Assembly: GCF_013812825.1 (NCBI RefSeq)
Contig: NZ_JACCSU010000016.1
Location: forward strand, 1 to 33,490
Origin: Sphingomonas sp.
Lineage (GTDB): Bacteria; Pseudomonadota; Alphaproteobacteria; Sphingomonadales; Sphingomonadaceae
DNA: 33,490 nucleotides
Reading direction: 5' to 3'
This document shows, piece after piece, positions 1 through 11,524 of this stretch. The first letter of the stretch is position 1; the number at the start of each line of letters is the position of its first letter. A program made the position numbers and the translations under genes. The notes under the pieces are model-generated. The model saw only the letters and a program-made list of their open reading frames with translations. It was not told where the DNA came from and did no database searches.

Positions 1-777
1 CGACACGAACAGGAACAGCCAGACGACGTCGACGAAGTGCCAGTACCAGGCCGCCGCCTCGAAGCCGAAATGCTGCCTGGGAGTGAAGTGGCCCTGGCGA
101 GCGCGGGCCAGGCAGACGATCAGAAAGATCGTCCCGACGATGACGTGGAAGCCATGGAAGCCGGTCGCCATGAAGAAGGTCGCGCCGTAGATATTGCCTT
201 TGAAGTCGAACGGCGCGTGGATGTACTCATAGGCCTGGATGCTGGTGAACAGCAGGCCGAGCAGGATCGTCAGCAGCAGCCCGAGCTTCAGCCCGTCGCG
301 GTCGCCGTGGATCAGCGAGTGGTGCGCCCAGGTGACCGTCGTTCCGGAGCACAGCAGGATCATCGTGTTGAGCAGCGGCCAGCCCCATGGGTCGAGCACC
401 TCGATGCCCTTGGGCGGCCACTGCCCGCCAACCGCCTCGACCGCGGACGGGAACAGCGAGGCGTCGAAGAACGCCCAGAACCAGGCGAGGAAGAACATCA
501 CTTCCGAGGCGATGAACAGGATCATCCCGTAGCGCAGATGAAGCTGGACGACCGGCGTGTGGTCGCCGCTGTGAGCCTCCCGAATGGTGTTCGCCCACCA
601 GTTGGCCATCGTCACGAACACGACCAGCAGGCCGCCGATCGAGATGAACTTGCCGTAGGGATTGTCGTGCATCCACATCACCGCGCCGCCGAACAAGGCG
701 AACGCGCCGATCGCGCCGATCAGCGGCCATGGATCAGGATCGACGAGGTGGTAGTCGTGGTGCTTGGTCGCCGCCAT
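1..777 (-). CDS. ctaE: Cytochrome c oxidase subunit III, 3' end outside window
   Basis: Subunit III of the aa3 cytochrome c oxidase, a seven-helix inner-membrane protein that stabilises the catalytic core. The reading frame starts at an ATG at 775-777 (MAATKHHDYHLVDPDPWP) and stays open for 259 codons to base 1. Typical subunit III stretches are visible: the N-terminal DPDPWPLIGA segment, the helix with SEVMFFLAWFWAFFD, the WAHHSLIHGD loop, the TGFHGFHVIVGT motif and the HFVDVVWLFLF end. Only about ten C-terminal residues should lie beyond the edge. It is the last visible gene of the oxidase cluster, 35 bases after ctaG. A TGA lies four codons upstream in frame, so the ATG at 777 is the only reasonable start. 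Confidence 0.96.
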   Translation of the reverse strand, partial: MAATKHHDYHLVDPDPWPLIGAIGAFALFGGAVMWMHDNPYGKFISIGGLLVVFVTMANWWANTIREAHSGDHTPVVQLHLRYGMILFIASEVMFFLAWFWAFFDASLFPSAVEAVGGQWPPKGIEVLDPWGWPLLNTMILLCSGTTVTWAHHSLIHGDRDGLKLGLLLTILLGLLFTSIQAYEYIHAPFDFKGNIYGATFFMATGFHGFHVIVGTIFLIVCLARARQGHFTPRQHFGFEAAAWYWHFVDVVWLFLFVS

Positions 778-812
778 CTGGGTCGCTCATCCCTCTTGTG
801 GTGCGAGCGGCT

Positions 813-1358
813 CTAGCCGCCCCGGCCCGGAGATTCCACCGGGTAAAATGTGTAGCTCAGGGTGATCTCGTCGATGTCCCTGGCCGCCGGATCGTTGCGG
901 ATTTTCGGGTCGACAAAGAAGATCACCGGCATCTCGACGCTCTGCCCGCCCTTCAGGGTCTGCTCGGTGAAGCAGAAGCATTCGATCTTGGTGAAATACT
1001 GGCCGGCCTTGAGCGGAGTGACGTTGAACACCGCGGTTCCGGTCGTCGGCCGGGCGGTGAGGTTGGTCGCCCGGTAGGACGTCTGGATCCGCGCTCCAGG
1101 AGCGATTCGGACCGTCGTCTGCACCGGTTCGAAGCGCCACGGCAGCTTGGGGTCGATATTGGCGTCGAAGCGCACCCCGACCTCGCCGGCAATCGCTCCC
1201 GGCGCCGCCTCTGCCCGCACCGGCGTGCCGGCAAAGCCGGTGACTTCGCAGAACAATCGGTAGAGCGGGACGGCGGCGAAGGCGACTCCGACCATGGCGA
1301 TGGCGAACAGCGCCATGAGCAAGCCGGTGCGCGTGTTGCGGTGAGCGAGCGCGGTCAT
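813..1358 (-). CDS. ctaG: Cytochrome c oxidase assembly protein CtaG/Cox11
   Basis: Copper chaperone that delivers Cu to the CuB site of subunit I. The protein has 181 residues: a short cytoplasmic N-terminus, one membrane helix (about residues 13-32) and a periplasmic immunoglobulin-like domain. The copper-binding CFCF motif is present in ECFCFTEQ, followed by the family's MPVIFFVDP stretch and the late LSYTFYPV strand. The length matches the family. Its ATG overlaps the stop of the 42-residue gene upstream (ATGA at 1355-1358), which indicates translational coupling. It lies between ctaB and ctaE, as in other alphaproteobacterial aa3 clusters. Confidence 0.96.
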   Translation of the reverse strand: MTALAHRNTRTGLLMALFAIAMVGVAFAAVPLYRLFCEVTGFAGTPVRAEAAPGAIAGEVGVRFDANIDPKLPWRFEPVQTTVRIAPGARIQTSYRATNLTARPTTGTAVFNVTPLKAGQYFTKIECFCFTEQTLKGGQSVEMPVIFFVDPKIRNDPAARDIDEITLSYTFYPVESPGRGG

Positions 1359-1483
1359 CGGTTGAGCCCGATCTTGGCGACGGTGACCAGGAACAAGAGC
1401 ACGACGAAGCCGCCGAGCAGCCAGGCCATCAGCCGGGCGCGCTCGCGCTGACGCTTGACCACTTCCTCCTCGTGCCGGCTCAT
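1355..1483 (-). CDS. Small single-helix membrane protein of the cox cluster (CoxF-like position)
   Basis: A 42-residue protein, [20 protein letters not shown] followed by a hydrophobic helix (about residues 21-37) and a short KIGLNR tail. The N-terminus is strongly charged, so a cytoplasmic N-terminus and one transmembrane segment are expected. Its ATG overlaps the ctaB stop (1480-1483) and its stop overlaps the ctaG start (1355-1358), both as ATGA, so ribosomes probably pass from one gene to the next. Small proteins at this position in alphaproteobacterial clusters have been called CoxF. I assign it by position and size, not by a recognised motif. A role in oxidase assembly is inference. Confidence 0.85.
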   Translation of the reverse strand: MSRHEEEVVKRQRERARLMAWLLGGFVVLLFLVTVAKIGLNR

Positions 1484-2391
1484 GCGCCGGTCCAGCGGTC
1501 GGCGACCAGCGCCGCGAACAATGCGAACAGATAAAGGACGGAAAAGCCGAACAGCCGTTTCTCGGGGCGCATCCCGGCCGGCTCGGTCGCTCGGTTGGCG
1601 AGCACGAGCCCGGCCATGACCACGAACGCCGCGCTCAGCCCGGCTGCGATCAGCCCGTACAGGGGCCCGGCCAGTCCGAGCGGCCACGGGGCGACCGCTG
1701 CCGCGGCCATCGGCAGGCTGTAGAGGAAGATCTGGCGCCGGGTCGCCTCGATGCCCGCGGTGACCGGCAGCATCGGCACCTTGGCGGCGGCGTAATCGGA
1801 GCGGACGAACAGCGACAGCGCCCAGAAATGCGGCGGAGTCCACAGGAAAATGGTCGCGAACAGGATAAGCGGCAGCGCCGCAATGTCACCGGTCGCCGCG
1901 ACCCAGCCGATCAGCGGCGGGAACGCCCCCGCTGCTCCGCCGATGACGATGTTCTGAGCGGTCCGCCGCTTCAGCCACACGGTATAGACCAGCACGTAGA
2001 ACAGGATCGAGGCGGCGAGCAGCAGGGCGGCGAGATGGTTGGCCGCGACGTCCATCAGCACCACCGAGAAGGCGCCCAGGCCGACTCCGAAGTGCAGCGC
2101 CGTCTGGCGATCCATGCGCCCGGCGGGCAGCGGCCGGCCGGCCGTGCGCCGCATCAGAGCGTCGAGGTCCGCCTCGTACCACTGGTTGAGCGCTCCGGCG
2201 GCACCGGCGCCGAGCGCGATGCACAGGATGGCGGTAAAGCCGATCGCCGCCGGCGGCACGACCGGCGCGGCAAGCATCCCGCACAGGCCCGTGAACACCA
2301 CCAGGCTCATCACCCGCGGCTTGGTCAGCGCGAGGAAATCCCGCCAGTCAGCCGGGATGATCAGGTCGGTGGGGACGGAGACGCCGGTCAC
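1480..2391 (-). CDS. ctaB: Protoheme IX farnesyltransferase (heme O synthase)
   Basis: Transfers a farnesyl group to protoheme IX to make heme O, the precursor of the heme A used by the oxidase. This is a 303-residue polytopic UbiA-family prenyltransferase. The first Asp-rich motif is in [15 protein letters not shown] followed by GRPLPAG. The second conserved loop is [11 protein letters not shown] with [14 protein letters not shown]. Length and helices match the family. It lies 57 bases downstream of the GGDEF-EAL gene and overlaps the 42-residue gene by four bases. In the usual cluster it directly follows ctaD; here the H-NOX and GGDEF-EAL genes intervene. Confidence 0.96.
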   Translation of the reverse strand: MTGVSVPTDLIIPADWRDFLALTKPRVMSLVVFTGLCGMLAAPVVPPAAIGFTAILCIALGAGAAGALNQWYEADLDALMRRTAGRPLPAGRMDRQTALHFGVGLGAFSVVLMDVAANHLAALLLAASILFYVLVYTVWLKRRTAQNIVIGGAAGAFPPLIGWVAATGDIAALPLILFATIFLWTPPHFWALSLFVRSDYAAAKVPMLPVTAGIEATRRQIFLYSLPMAAAAVAPWPLGLAGPLYGLIAAGLSAAFVVMAGLVLANRATEPAGMRPEKRLFGFSVLYLFALFAALVADRWTGA

Positions 2392-2448
2392 GCCCGCGCC
2401 TATAAGCGGTTGGCGCCGATTGGAAAAGCCGCCGATGGGCGCGATTTT

Positions 2449-4036
2449 CTACATTGCCAGCGCCTCTTTCGCTTCGCCGCGCGGTCCGGCCCGCGTCGCC
2501 CGCAACAGCTTGTCGACGTCCTTCATTCGAGCCGGCCGTCCCGAGGCGTAGCCCTGCACCAGGTCGCAACGGATGGTGCGCAGGAAGTCGAGCTGCGCGG
2601 GAGTCTCCGCGCCCTCGCAAATCGACCAGATGCCGAGCTGGCGGCACAAGCACACGACGTTGCGAAGGATGACCCTGGCCGCATGGTCGTTCTCCGCGTC
2701 GACCAGCAGGCTGCGATCGATCTTGAGAACCGAGATCGGCAGCTTTCGCAGCGTCGAGAGATCGGAATAACCGCAGCCGAAATCATCGAGCGCGAAGGCG
2801 ACCCCGGCGGCGCGGAGCCGGGCCATGACCCGCTTGACGGGAGCGAGGTTCTCTATGATCGCTCCTTCGGTGATCTCCAGCAGGAGATGGCGTGGATCAA
2901 CTCCGGTTTTTTCGAGCGCATCGAGGACCGCCTGCGAAAATTCCTCGTCGAGCATTTCGAGAGGGGAGACGTTGAACGACACCCGCTCGCTGCTTGGCTT
3001 CGATCCAGCCCCTGGTTTCGAGAAGCGCCTTTTCGAGCAGGGTGCGGCCGACTCCGCGGATCATGCCGCATTGTTCGGCGAGCGGAATGAAATAGGCCGG
3101 GCTGATCGCCGCCCCGCGCGTGTCGGTCCAGCGCGCCAGCGCTTCGACGGCCTCCACTTCGCGCGTCTGCAAATTGACGATTGGCTGATAGACGAGGTCG
3201 ATGCATTTGGCGGCTAGCGCACCGCGTAACTCCGCTTCCATTCGCTGCCGATATTCATAAGCATGAAGCAAAGGGCGTTCGAACAGCACCACTTGGCCCT
3301 TGCCCTGTTGCTTGCTTTTGTAGAGCGCAAGATCAGCGAAGCGCTGAAGGTCGATCACATTCTCGCAATGGTCCGGACTGATGGCCAGGCCGAACGACCC
3401 GCTGGCATTGATCGTCACGCCTTGGATCGTGAGCGCCGTTCGGAACACTTCGGCAAAGCGATCCGCGGCGATGGCGACCGCCGCCGCGTTGTCCCCTTCG
3501 ATGACGATCGCAAACTCGTCGCCGCCAATGCGGGCGACCAAGTCCCCGCGCCGAGCCATGGTCTTGAGGCGATCGGCGACGGCGATCAGGAGCGCGTCGC
3601 CATGGCTGTGGCCATAGGTGTCGTTGATCAGCTTGAACCGGTCGAGATCGACCAGCAGCAGGCCGATGGCCCGCCGGGTTTCGACCCCCCGAGCCAGGGA
3701 CCGCTCGAGCTGCTCGGAATAGTGGAGGCGGTTGGCGATGGCGGTCAGATGGTCGGTCGCGCCGATCTTGACCGCCGCCTTGCGGGCATCGTCGACCTGC
3801 CGGGTTCGCGCCTCGACGCGCTGCTCGAGGTCCGCATTGAGCTGGATGAGCCGCTGGTTTGCGGCGAATAATTCGAGGCTCTTGCTCTCCAGCAGCCGCT
3901 CGGCTTCGTGGCGCGCCGCATGCTCGCGCTCGGCGCGGCGTTGCAGGCGCCGCGCGCGGTCTTCCGATCCCAGCTCGCCGCTGGGTGACGGAGTCCGCCA
4001 GGGATCACGCGAGGCGTGTGACTTCGAACCGGACAT
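2449..4036 (-). pseudogene. GGDEF-EAL c-di-GMP enzyme split by a frameshift
   Basis: A diguanylate cyclase/phosphodiesterase read in two frames. The N-terminal part (stop at 2897; probable ATG at 4036, alternative TTG at 4057) has a coiled coil at about residues 25-90, a GGDEF domain with GGDEF at 171-175 and an RRGD inhibitory site at 162-165, then the EAL motif in VEALARW at 298-300. The C-terminal part (open from a GTG at 2982 to 2449) carries the remaining EAL signatures: FNVSPLE, LLLEITEGAI, DDFGCGYSDL, LKIDRS, CEGAET and VQGYASGRP. Joining the frames after RAGV at about 2980 restores a normal domain of about 529 residues in total. One extra base or two missing bases explains the break. 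All catalytic signatures survive, so the break is recent or a sequence error. The start overlaps the H-NOX gene by 32 bases, which suggests the sensor controls this enzyme. Confidence 0.85.
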
Positions 4037-4547
4037 GCGCGTTCGTGCCGTCAGCAACCGGCCGATGGGTTATTTCGACCCGTTCGCCCAGGTGGGCCGC
4101 GGCGCCCTGAATTACGCCGGCCGCAAGGTCCGCGAGCGGCTTGCAGCTGAAGTAGCGAAGTACCAGCGTCTGGTCATCGCGGCTTTCGACCTTGAACGAC
4201 GGCAATTCGGCGTCGGGGTAAAGCTTGAGCACCTCCGATTCATGGAACTCATTGACGCCCGCCAGGATGTCGAACAGATCCTTGTTTTCGAAATGCTCGG
4301 GCACATAGGCGACCCACTTGCGGAAGCAGAAGCGGCCGAAGCCCTCGAGCAGCTGCGGCATCGGCTGGGCGGTGCGGCGAACGAGCGCGGTGATCAATGC
4401 AACCATTTCCTCGAAGGGGTAGGTGCCGACGCTGGTATAGGCGCCCTTGTTGGGCAGGTCGGCGTCCTCGATGATGTCATCGAGCATCTCCGGTCCCCAG
4501 ATTTCCTCGCAATGCGAATAGAATGTCGTGAACACCAGACCCTTCAT
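4005..4547 (-). CDS. H-NOX heme-based nitric oxide sensor
   Basis: A stand-alone heme NO-binding domain of 180 residues, the usual length. It starts MKGLVFTTFYSHCEEIWG, typical of the family. The proximal heme ligand is His102 in NEFHESEVLKLYP, at exactly the canonical position, with the conserved LPSF proline following. The YxSxR motif that holds the heme propionates reads YFSCK (132-136), with Lys for Arg. I see no distal Tyr near 140 and no Trp at 9, so the pattern fits an NO-selective rather than an O2-binding sensor. The C-terminal zinc-binding Cys cluster of some H-NOX proteins is absent. The downstream overlapping GGDEF-EAL gene is a classical H-NOX partner, so NO control of c-di-GMP is a reasonable inference. 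Confidence 0.93.
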   Translation of the reverse strand: MKGLVFTTFYSHCEEIWGPEMLDDIIEDADLPNKGAYTSVGTYPFEEMVALITALVRRTAQPMPQLLEGFGRFCFRKWVAYVPEHFENKDLFDILAGVNEFHESEVLKLYPDAELPSFKVESRDDQTLVLRYFSCKPLADLAAGVIQGAAAHLGERVEITHRPVADGTNAHVRFEVTRLA

Positions 4548-4629
4548 GACGCCGACAATCCTTTCGCTCGGGACTGCGGGCCGTCCAAATGGCGATCTTC
4601 ACCCGGCGCGACTTGCCCGACGCGCGACT

Positions 4630-4646
4630 AATGACCGGAGATCATT
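4630..4646. promoter_or_regulatory. Short inverted repeat upstream of the H-NOX gene
   Basis: Five-base arms, AATGA and TCATT, separated by seven bases, lie about 85 bases before the H-NOX start in the ctaD/H-NOX gap. This could be an operator or chance. It does not match the FNR/Dnr consensus TTGAT-N4-ATCAA. Confidence 0.2.
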
Positions 4647-4698
4647 GACGAAGGGTGGCAATCGCATCCGATCCGGAGGTGTTCCGGGTGCGACGGGC

Positions 4699-4714
4699 GG
4701 GCGGAAAACCGCCC
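4699..4714 (-). terminator. GC-rich hairpin after ctaD
   Basis: A perfect six-base stem, GGGCGG and CCGCCC, with an AAAA loop lies 37-52 bases after the ctaD stop. There is no T-run after it on the minus strand, so it is at best a weak terminator or an RNA-stabilising hairpin. It could lower expression of the H-NOX, GGDEF-EAL and ctaB genes relative to ctaC-ctaD. Confidence 0.35.
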
Positions 4715-4750
4715 CGGCGCCCAGGTCTCGGGTCGATCGATCGCGAGCGG

Positions 4751-7562
<2,812 letters not shown>

Positions 7563-7743
7563 TCGGACCCCGGTGACGTGGGTTGGAAGCGGGACCGTCG
7601 CCGCGAGGGCCCCGGATTTGGGCGGCCTTATAGGCGCGGCTTTTCGCGCTCTCAAGCGGGACTTCGGGCATTGGCGAGGCGGTGTTGAAGCCGCCCCGCC
7701 GGCGGCCTATTCACGCGCTCGCGAACGGCATTTGAAGGACGGC

Positions 7744-8328
7744 ATGACCGACGACGAGGTTCTCAAGGAGTTCCGGGCCGCCGAAGCGCTGCTCGAGGGT
7801 CATTTCATCCTCTCCTCGGGCTTGCGGAGCCCGCGCTATTTGCAGTGCGCGCGGGTGCTGATGGACCCGGCGCGGGCCGAGCGGCTGGCAAGCGCGCTGG
7901 CCGCCAAGCTGCCGGCCGAGGTCCGCGACCAGGTCGATGTGGTGGTCTCGCCAGCGATGGGCGGGGTCATTATCGGCCATGAGATGGGCCGGGCGCTCGG
8001 CCGAAGAGCGATGTTCGTCGAGCGGCCCCAAGGCCGGTTCGAGCTTCGCCGCGGTTTTCGGCTCGAGCCGGGCGAGCGGGTGCTGCTGGTCGAGGACGTG
8101 GTCACCACCGGCCTCTCGTCGCGCGAGGCAATCGCCGCGATCGGGGAAGCGGGCGGCAAGGTTGTCGGCGGTGCCGCGCTGGTCGACCGCTCGGGCGGCA
8201 CCGCCGACCTCGGCGTCCCGCTGACCGCGCTGATCCGGATCGACGTTCCGACCTATTCCGCCGATGAGCTTCCGCCCGAGCTCGCCTCGATCCCGGCGAT
8301 CAAGCCTGGAAGCCGCGCTCCAGCGTGA
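7744..8328 (+). CDS. pyrE: Orotate phosphoribosyltransferase
   Basis: Converts orotate and PRPP to orotidine 5'-monophosphate in pyrimidine synthesis. The protein has 194 residues with the type I phosphoribosyltransferase fold. The PRPP loop is [14 protein letters not shown], and the flexible-loop and ribose-binding region are seen in [20 protein letters not shown]. The ATG at 7744 follows AAGGA at a good distance. An open frame continues upstream, but it has no homologous look and would run into the divergent ctaC promoter region. The stop overlaps the pdxJ GTG start (GTGA at 8325-8328). Confidence 0.96.
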   Translation: MTDDEVLKEFRAAEALLEGHFILSSGLRSPRYLQCARVLMDPARAERLASALAAKLPAEVRDQVDVVVSPAMGGVIIGHEMGRALGRRAMFVERPQGRFELRRGFRLEPGERVLLVEDVVTTGLSSREAIAAIGEAGGKVVGGAALVDRSGGTADLGVPLTALIRIDVPTYSADELPPELASIPAIKPGSRAPA

Positions 8329-9077
8329 CGGGCCGTCTCCGCCCTGCTCCCGACAGCCAGCTGCGCCTGGGGGTCAACATCGACCATGTCGCGACCATCC
8401 GGAACGCGCGGGGCGGCGACCACCCGGATCCGGTGCGGGCGGCGGTGATGGCGGCCGCCGCCGGCGCCGACGGCATCACCGCGCACCTTCGCGAGGACCG
8501 GCGGCACATCACCGACGAGGACATCGACCGGCTGATGGCCGAGATCGACCTGCCGCTGAACCTCGAGATGGCGGCAACCGAGGAAATGCTTGCGATCGCG
8601 CTCGCGCACCGGCCGCACGCCGCCTGCATCGTCCCGGAAAAGCGCGAGGAGCGGACCACCGAGGGCGGCCTCGACGCCGCCGGCCAGCACAATCATCTCG
8701 CTTACTACGTCGACCGGCTAGGGTCCGCGAACATCCGCGTCAGCCTGTTCATCGAGCCGCGGGAGGAGCAGGTCGACGCAGCCCTCCGGCTCGGCGCGCC
8801 GGTGGTCGAGTTCCACACCGGCCGCTACGCGCATGCCGACGGCGAGGAGCGCGCCAAGGAGCTGCAGCGCATCGCCGATTGCGCGGCGCTGGCGGTGAAA
8901 GCCGGCATCGAGCCCCACGCCGGCCACGGCCTGACCTTCGACAACGTCGTCCCGGTCGCCGCCATCCCGCAGCTCGCCGAGCTCAACATCGGCCACTTCC
9001 TGGTCGGCGAGGCGATCTTCACCGGGCTGGAAGCAAGCGTCCGCCGGATGCGCGAGCTGATGGACAGCGCTCGATGA
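8325..9077 (+). CDS. pdxJ: Pyridoxine 5'-phosphate synthase
   Basis: Condenses 1-deoxy-D-xylulose 5-phosphate with 3-amino-2-oxopropyl phosphate to pyridoxine 5'-phosphate, the last step of DXP-dependent vitamin B6 synthesis. The protein has 250 residues, a TIM barrel. Diagnostic stretches are [41 protein letters not shown] and [13 protein letters not shown]. The GTG start overlaps the pyrE stop and the stop overlaps the acpS ATG (ATGA at 9074-9077), so pyrE-pdxJ-acpS are translationally coupled. The pdxJ-acpS pairing is widespread in proteobacteria. Confidence 0.96.
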   Translation: MTGRLRPAPDSQLRLGVNIDHVATIRNARGGDHPDPVRAAVMAAAAGADGITAHLREDRRHITDEDIDRLMAEIDLPLNLEMAATEEMLAIALAHRPHAACIVPEKREERTTEGGLDAAGQHNHLAYYVDRLGSANIRVSLFIEPREEQVDAALRLGAPVVEFHTGRYAHADGEERAKELQRIADCAALAVKAGIEPHAGHGLTFDNVVPVAAIPQLAELNIGHFLVGEAIFTGLEASVRRMRELMDSAR

Positions 9078-9481
9078 TCGTCGGCATCGGCTCGGACCTG
9101 TGCAACATCCAGCGGATCGAGCGCTCGCTCGAGCGGTTCGGCGACAAGTTCCTCAACCGGGTGTTCACCGCGACCGAGCGCGCCAAAGCGCAATCGCGGC
9201 CGTTCACGCGCGCCGGGACGCTGGCCAAGCGGTTCGCCGCCAAGGAGGCGTTTTCCAAGGCGGTCGGCACCGGCTTCAAGCGCGGCGTGTTCATGAAGGA
9301 CATCGGCGTGGTCAACGCGCCGTCGGGAGCTCCGACGCTCGAGCTGACCGGCGGCGCCCGCGAGCGGCTTGACGCCCTCGCGCCGCCGGGCCACGCCATC
9401 GACATTCACGTGACCCTGACCGACGAATATCCCTGGGCGCAGGCCTTCGTCATCCTGACCGCACGCAAGATGGAGTCCTGA
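9074..9481 (+). CDS. acpS: Holo-[acyl-carrier-protein] synthase
   Basis: Transfers 4'-phosphopantetheine from CoA to apo-ACP, activating it for fatty-acid synthesis. It has 135 residues, within the family range. The Mg2+/CoA motif [12 protein letters not shown] near the N-terminus and the second signature [15 protein letters not shown] are both present. The start overlaps the pdxJ stop by four bases, and the lepB TTG start follows the stop codon directly. Confidence 0.96.
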   Translation: MIVGIGSDLCNIQRIERSLERFGDKFLNRVFTATERAKAQSRPFTRAGTLAKRFAAKEAFSKAVGTGFKRGVFMKDIGVVNAPSGAPTLELTGGARERLDALAPPGHAIDIHVTLTDEYPWAQAFVILTARKMES

Positions 9482-10354
9482 TTGAGCGACAACGCCGACG
9501 GTGCGATGGCCGACGAGCAATCCGTGCCCGCCGAACGCAAGGAGTCCAAGGGCTCGGCCGTGTGGCGCGAGGTCAAGGGCCTGCTGTGGGTGCTGGTCGC
9601 GGTGCTCGCCTTCCACAGCTTCGTCGCCAAGCCATTCTACATCCCGTCGGAATCGATGATGCCTGGCCTCCTGAAGGGCGACCGGCTGGTGGTCAGCAAG
9701 TACCCGTACGGCTGGTCGTGGGTCAGCCCGAGCTTCCACATCTTTCCGCACTGGGAGGGACGGCTGCTCGGCAAGTTGCCCAAACGCGGCGACATCGTCA
9801 TCGTCACTCCGCCCGGCCAGAGCGACGATTACATCAAGCGGGTGATCGGCCTGCCCGGAGACACCGTCGAGGTGCGCCGCGGACGGCTGGTTCTCAACGG
9901 CCGGCCGGTGCGCTCCGAGGTTCGGCCTCCGGCGCTGATCCCGGTCGATCCCAACGTTCCGTGCGGGATCGAATTTTCCGGTTTCATCGTGCGCTCGGGC
10001 GGCCGCGAATATTGCCGGCTGCCGATCGTCCGCGAAACCCTGCCCGGCGGGCCGAGCTACGACACCGTCGATCTCGGGGCGAGCCCGGGAGACGATTTCG
10101 GGCCGGTCAAGGTGCCGGCCGACCATGTCTTCATGATGGGCGACAACCGCGACCGAAGCGCCGACAGCCGCTTTGGCCTCGGGCCGCCCGAGAACGGGCT
10201 TGGCGGCGCGGTGCCGTGGGAGAATATCGGCGGCCGCGCCGAGTTCATCACCTTTTCGCTCGACGGAACCACCGAGATCCTCAACCCGGTGAGCTGGTTC
10301 CGGGCGCTTCGCTCGGGCCGGGCCGGACGCTCGCTGCGGGGGGCGAGGGACTAA
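9482..10354 (+). CDS. lepB: Signal peptidase I
   Basis: Membrane-anchored serine/lysine protease that removes signal peptides from exported proteins. It has 290 residues. One N-terminal membrane helix (about residues 36-52) precedes the catalytic Ser in PSESMMPGL. The general-base Lys is in YIKRVIGLPGD, and the box E motif is GDNRDRSADSR. The TTG at 9482 is preferred because GGAG precedes it by six bases and it follows the acpS stop directly; an ATG at 9506 is a possible alternative. In many relatives lepB is followed by rnc and era; here an AI-2E permease gene follows at once. Confidence 0.95.
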   Translation: MSDNADGAMADEQSVPAERKESKGSAVWREVKGLLWVLVAVLAFHSFVAKPFYIPSESMMPGLLKGDRLVVSKYPYGWSWVSPSFHIFPHWEGRLLGKLPKRGDIVIVTPPGQSDDYIKRVIGLPGDTVEVRRGRLVLNGRPVRSEVRPPALIPVDPNVPCGIEFSGFIVRSGGREYCRLPIVRETLPGGPSYDTVDLGASPGDDFGPVKVPADHVFMMGDNRDRSADSRFGLGPPENGLGGAVPWENIGGRAEFITFSLDGTTEILNPVSWFRALRSGRAGRSLRGARD

Positions 10355-11524
10355 ATGGCCCAGCAGCCGCCGGTCCAGCCACACGTCGAGCGGCCCGGTC
10401 CGACCGAGTTTCGCGACCCCATCGTCCGCCGCGAACTGCAGCGGGCCGCGGTCTGGTTCGGAGTCGCTCTGCTGATCGCGGGGGTCATCTTCCTCGCCCA
10501 TCCGCTGCTGCTGATCATCGGCGGGATGATCCTCGCCGTGATCCTCGATGGCGGCACCCGGCTCCTTGGGCGGGTCCTTCCGATCGCCCGCGGCTGGCGG
10601 CTGCTGCTCGTGATCCTGTTCGGCTTCGGTTTCGTCGGCTGGGTCTTTTATTATGCCGGGACCACGTTCGCCTCGCAGTTCGAGACGCTTCGAGCCGTCG
10701 TCGAGGCGCAGGCCGCCAACCTCTACGGTTGGGCCCAGCGCATTGGCCTAGTCACCGATCCCAGCCCGGGAACCATCGGCCAGCAATTGATGGGATCGGT
10801 CGGTCGGCTGACCAGCGCGGTCGGAAGCGCCCTCGGGGCGCTGACCAGCCTCATCCTGATCCTCGTCATCGGCATTTTCATCGCCATCGAGCCGCACCTT
10901 TACGACCGCGGCATCGCCTGGATGCTTCCGCTGCGCTACCGCGAGCGCTTCTACCGGATCGGCGATTGTGTCGGCTTCACCCTTCGACGGCTGCTCGCCG
11001 GCCGCATCGTCGGCATGGTCTTCGAGGGTATCTTCACCTACCTGATGCTCGCCTGGGTCGGAAGGCTGTTCGGAATCCCGCCGCTGCCGATGGCGGCGCT
11101 GCTCGGGCTGATTACCGGCCTGCTCGCTTTCATCCCCAACATCGGCGCGATCGTCTCGGGCCTGCTGATGGTTGCGGTCGGCTTCAGCGCCGGCCCCGAA
11201 CAGGGGGTCTGGGCGATCATCGTCTATTTCCTCGTCCAGAACATCGACGGCTACCTCGTGCTTCCGTACATCGCGCGCCGGACCGTCGACCTCGCGCCCG
11301 CGGTGGTGCTCGCGACCCAGCTGCTGTTCGGCGCCTTGTTCGGACTGTTGGGAGTGCTGCTGGCGGACTCGATCCTCGCCACCATCAAGGTGACCTTGCA
11401 GGAACTCAGCAAATACCGCGCCTCGGACGAGCCGACGCGCCCGAGGAAACCTAAGGCTGGGGCGCGGGCTGCTCGGGCTGCGCGGGGTCCCCCTGGGGGG
11501 CGCCCTGCATCAACGCCGCGTTAG
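10355..11524 (+). CDS. AI-2E family transporter (PerM-like)
   Basis: A polytopic membrane protein of 389 residues from the AI-2E/PerM family, whose members act as exporters or Na+/H+ antiporters; the substrate here is unknown. Hydrophobic segments lie near residues 30-70 and 85-105, with a cluster in the C-terminal half. The family's late region LLGLITGLLAFIPNIGAIVSG and the VQNIDGYLVLPYI stretch are clear. The ATG directly follows the lepB stop, with GAGG upstream. The last 24 residues are a basic Arg/Ala/Pro tail that overlaps the convergent FKBP gene by 74 bases. A stop in another frame at 11452-11454 would give a tidier end, so a small indel near the 3' end is possible. Confidence 0.9.
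   Translation: MAQQPPVQPHVERPGPTEFRDPIVRRELQRAAVWFGVALLIAGVIFLAHPLLLIIGGMILAVILDGGTRLLGRVLPIARGWRLLLVILFGFGFVGWVFYYAGTTFASQFETLRAVVEAQAANLYGWAQRIGLVTDPSPGTIGQQLMGSVGRLTSAVGSALGALTSLILILVIGIFIAIEPHLYDRGIAWMLPLRYRERFYRIGDCVGFTLRRLLAGRIVGMVFEGIFTYLMLAWVGRLFGIPPLPMAALLGLITGLLAFIPNIGAIVSGLLMVAVGFSAGPEQGVWAIIVYFLVQNIDGYLVLPYIARRTVDLAPAVVLATQLLFGALFGLLGVLLADSILATIKVTLQELSKYRASDEPTRPRKPKAGARAARAARGPPGGRPASTPR

Noticed and set aside
8825-10501. A 558-codon open frame on the minus strand
   Set aside because: Antisense to pdxJ, acpS and lepB; high-GC third-position artefact.
9562-11454. A 630-codon open frame on the plus strand across lepB and the permease
   Set aside because: It is an out-of-frame reading of two well-supported genes, with Arg/Pro-rich nonsense composition.
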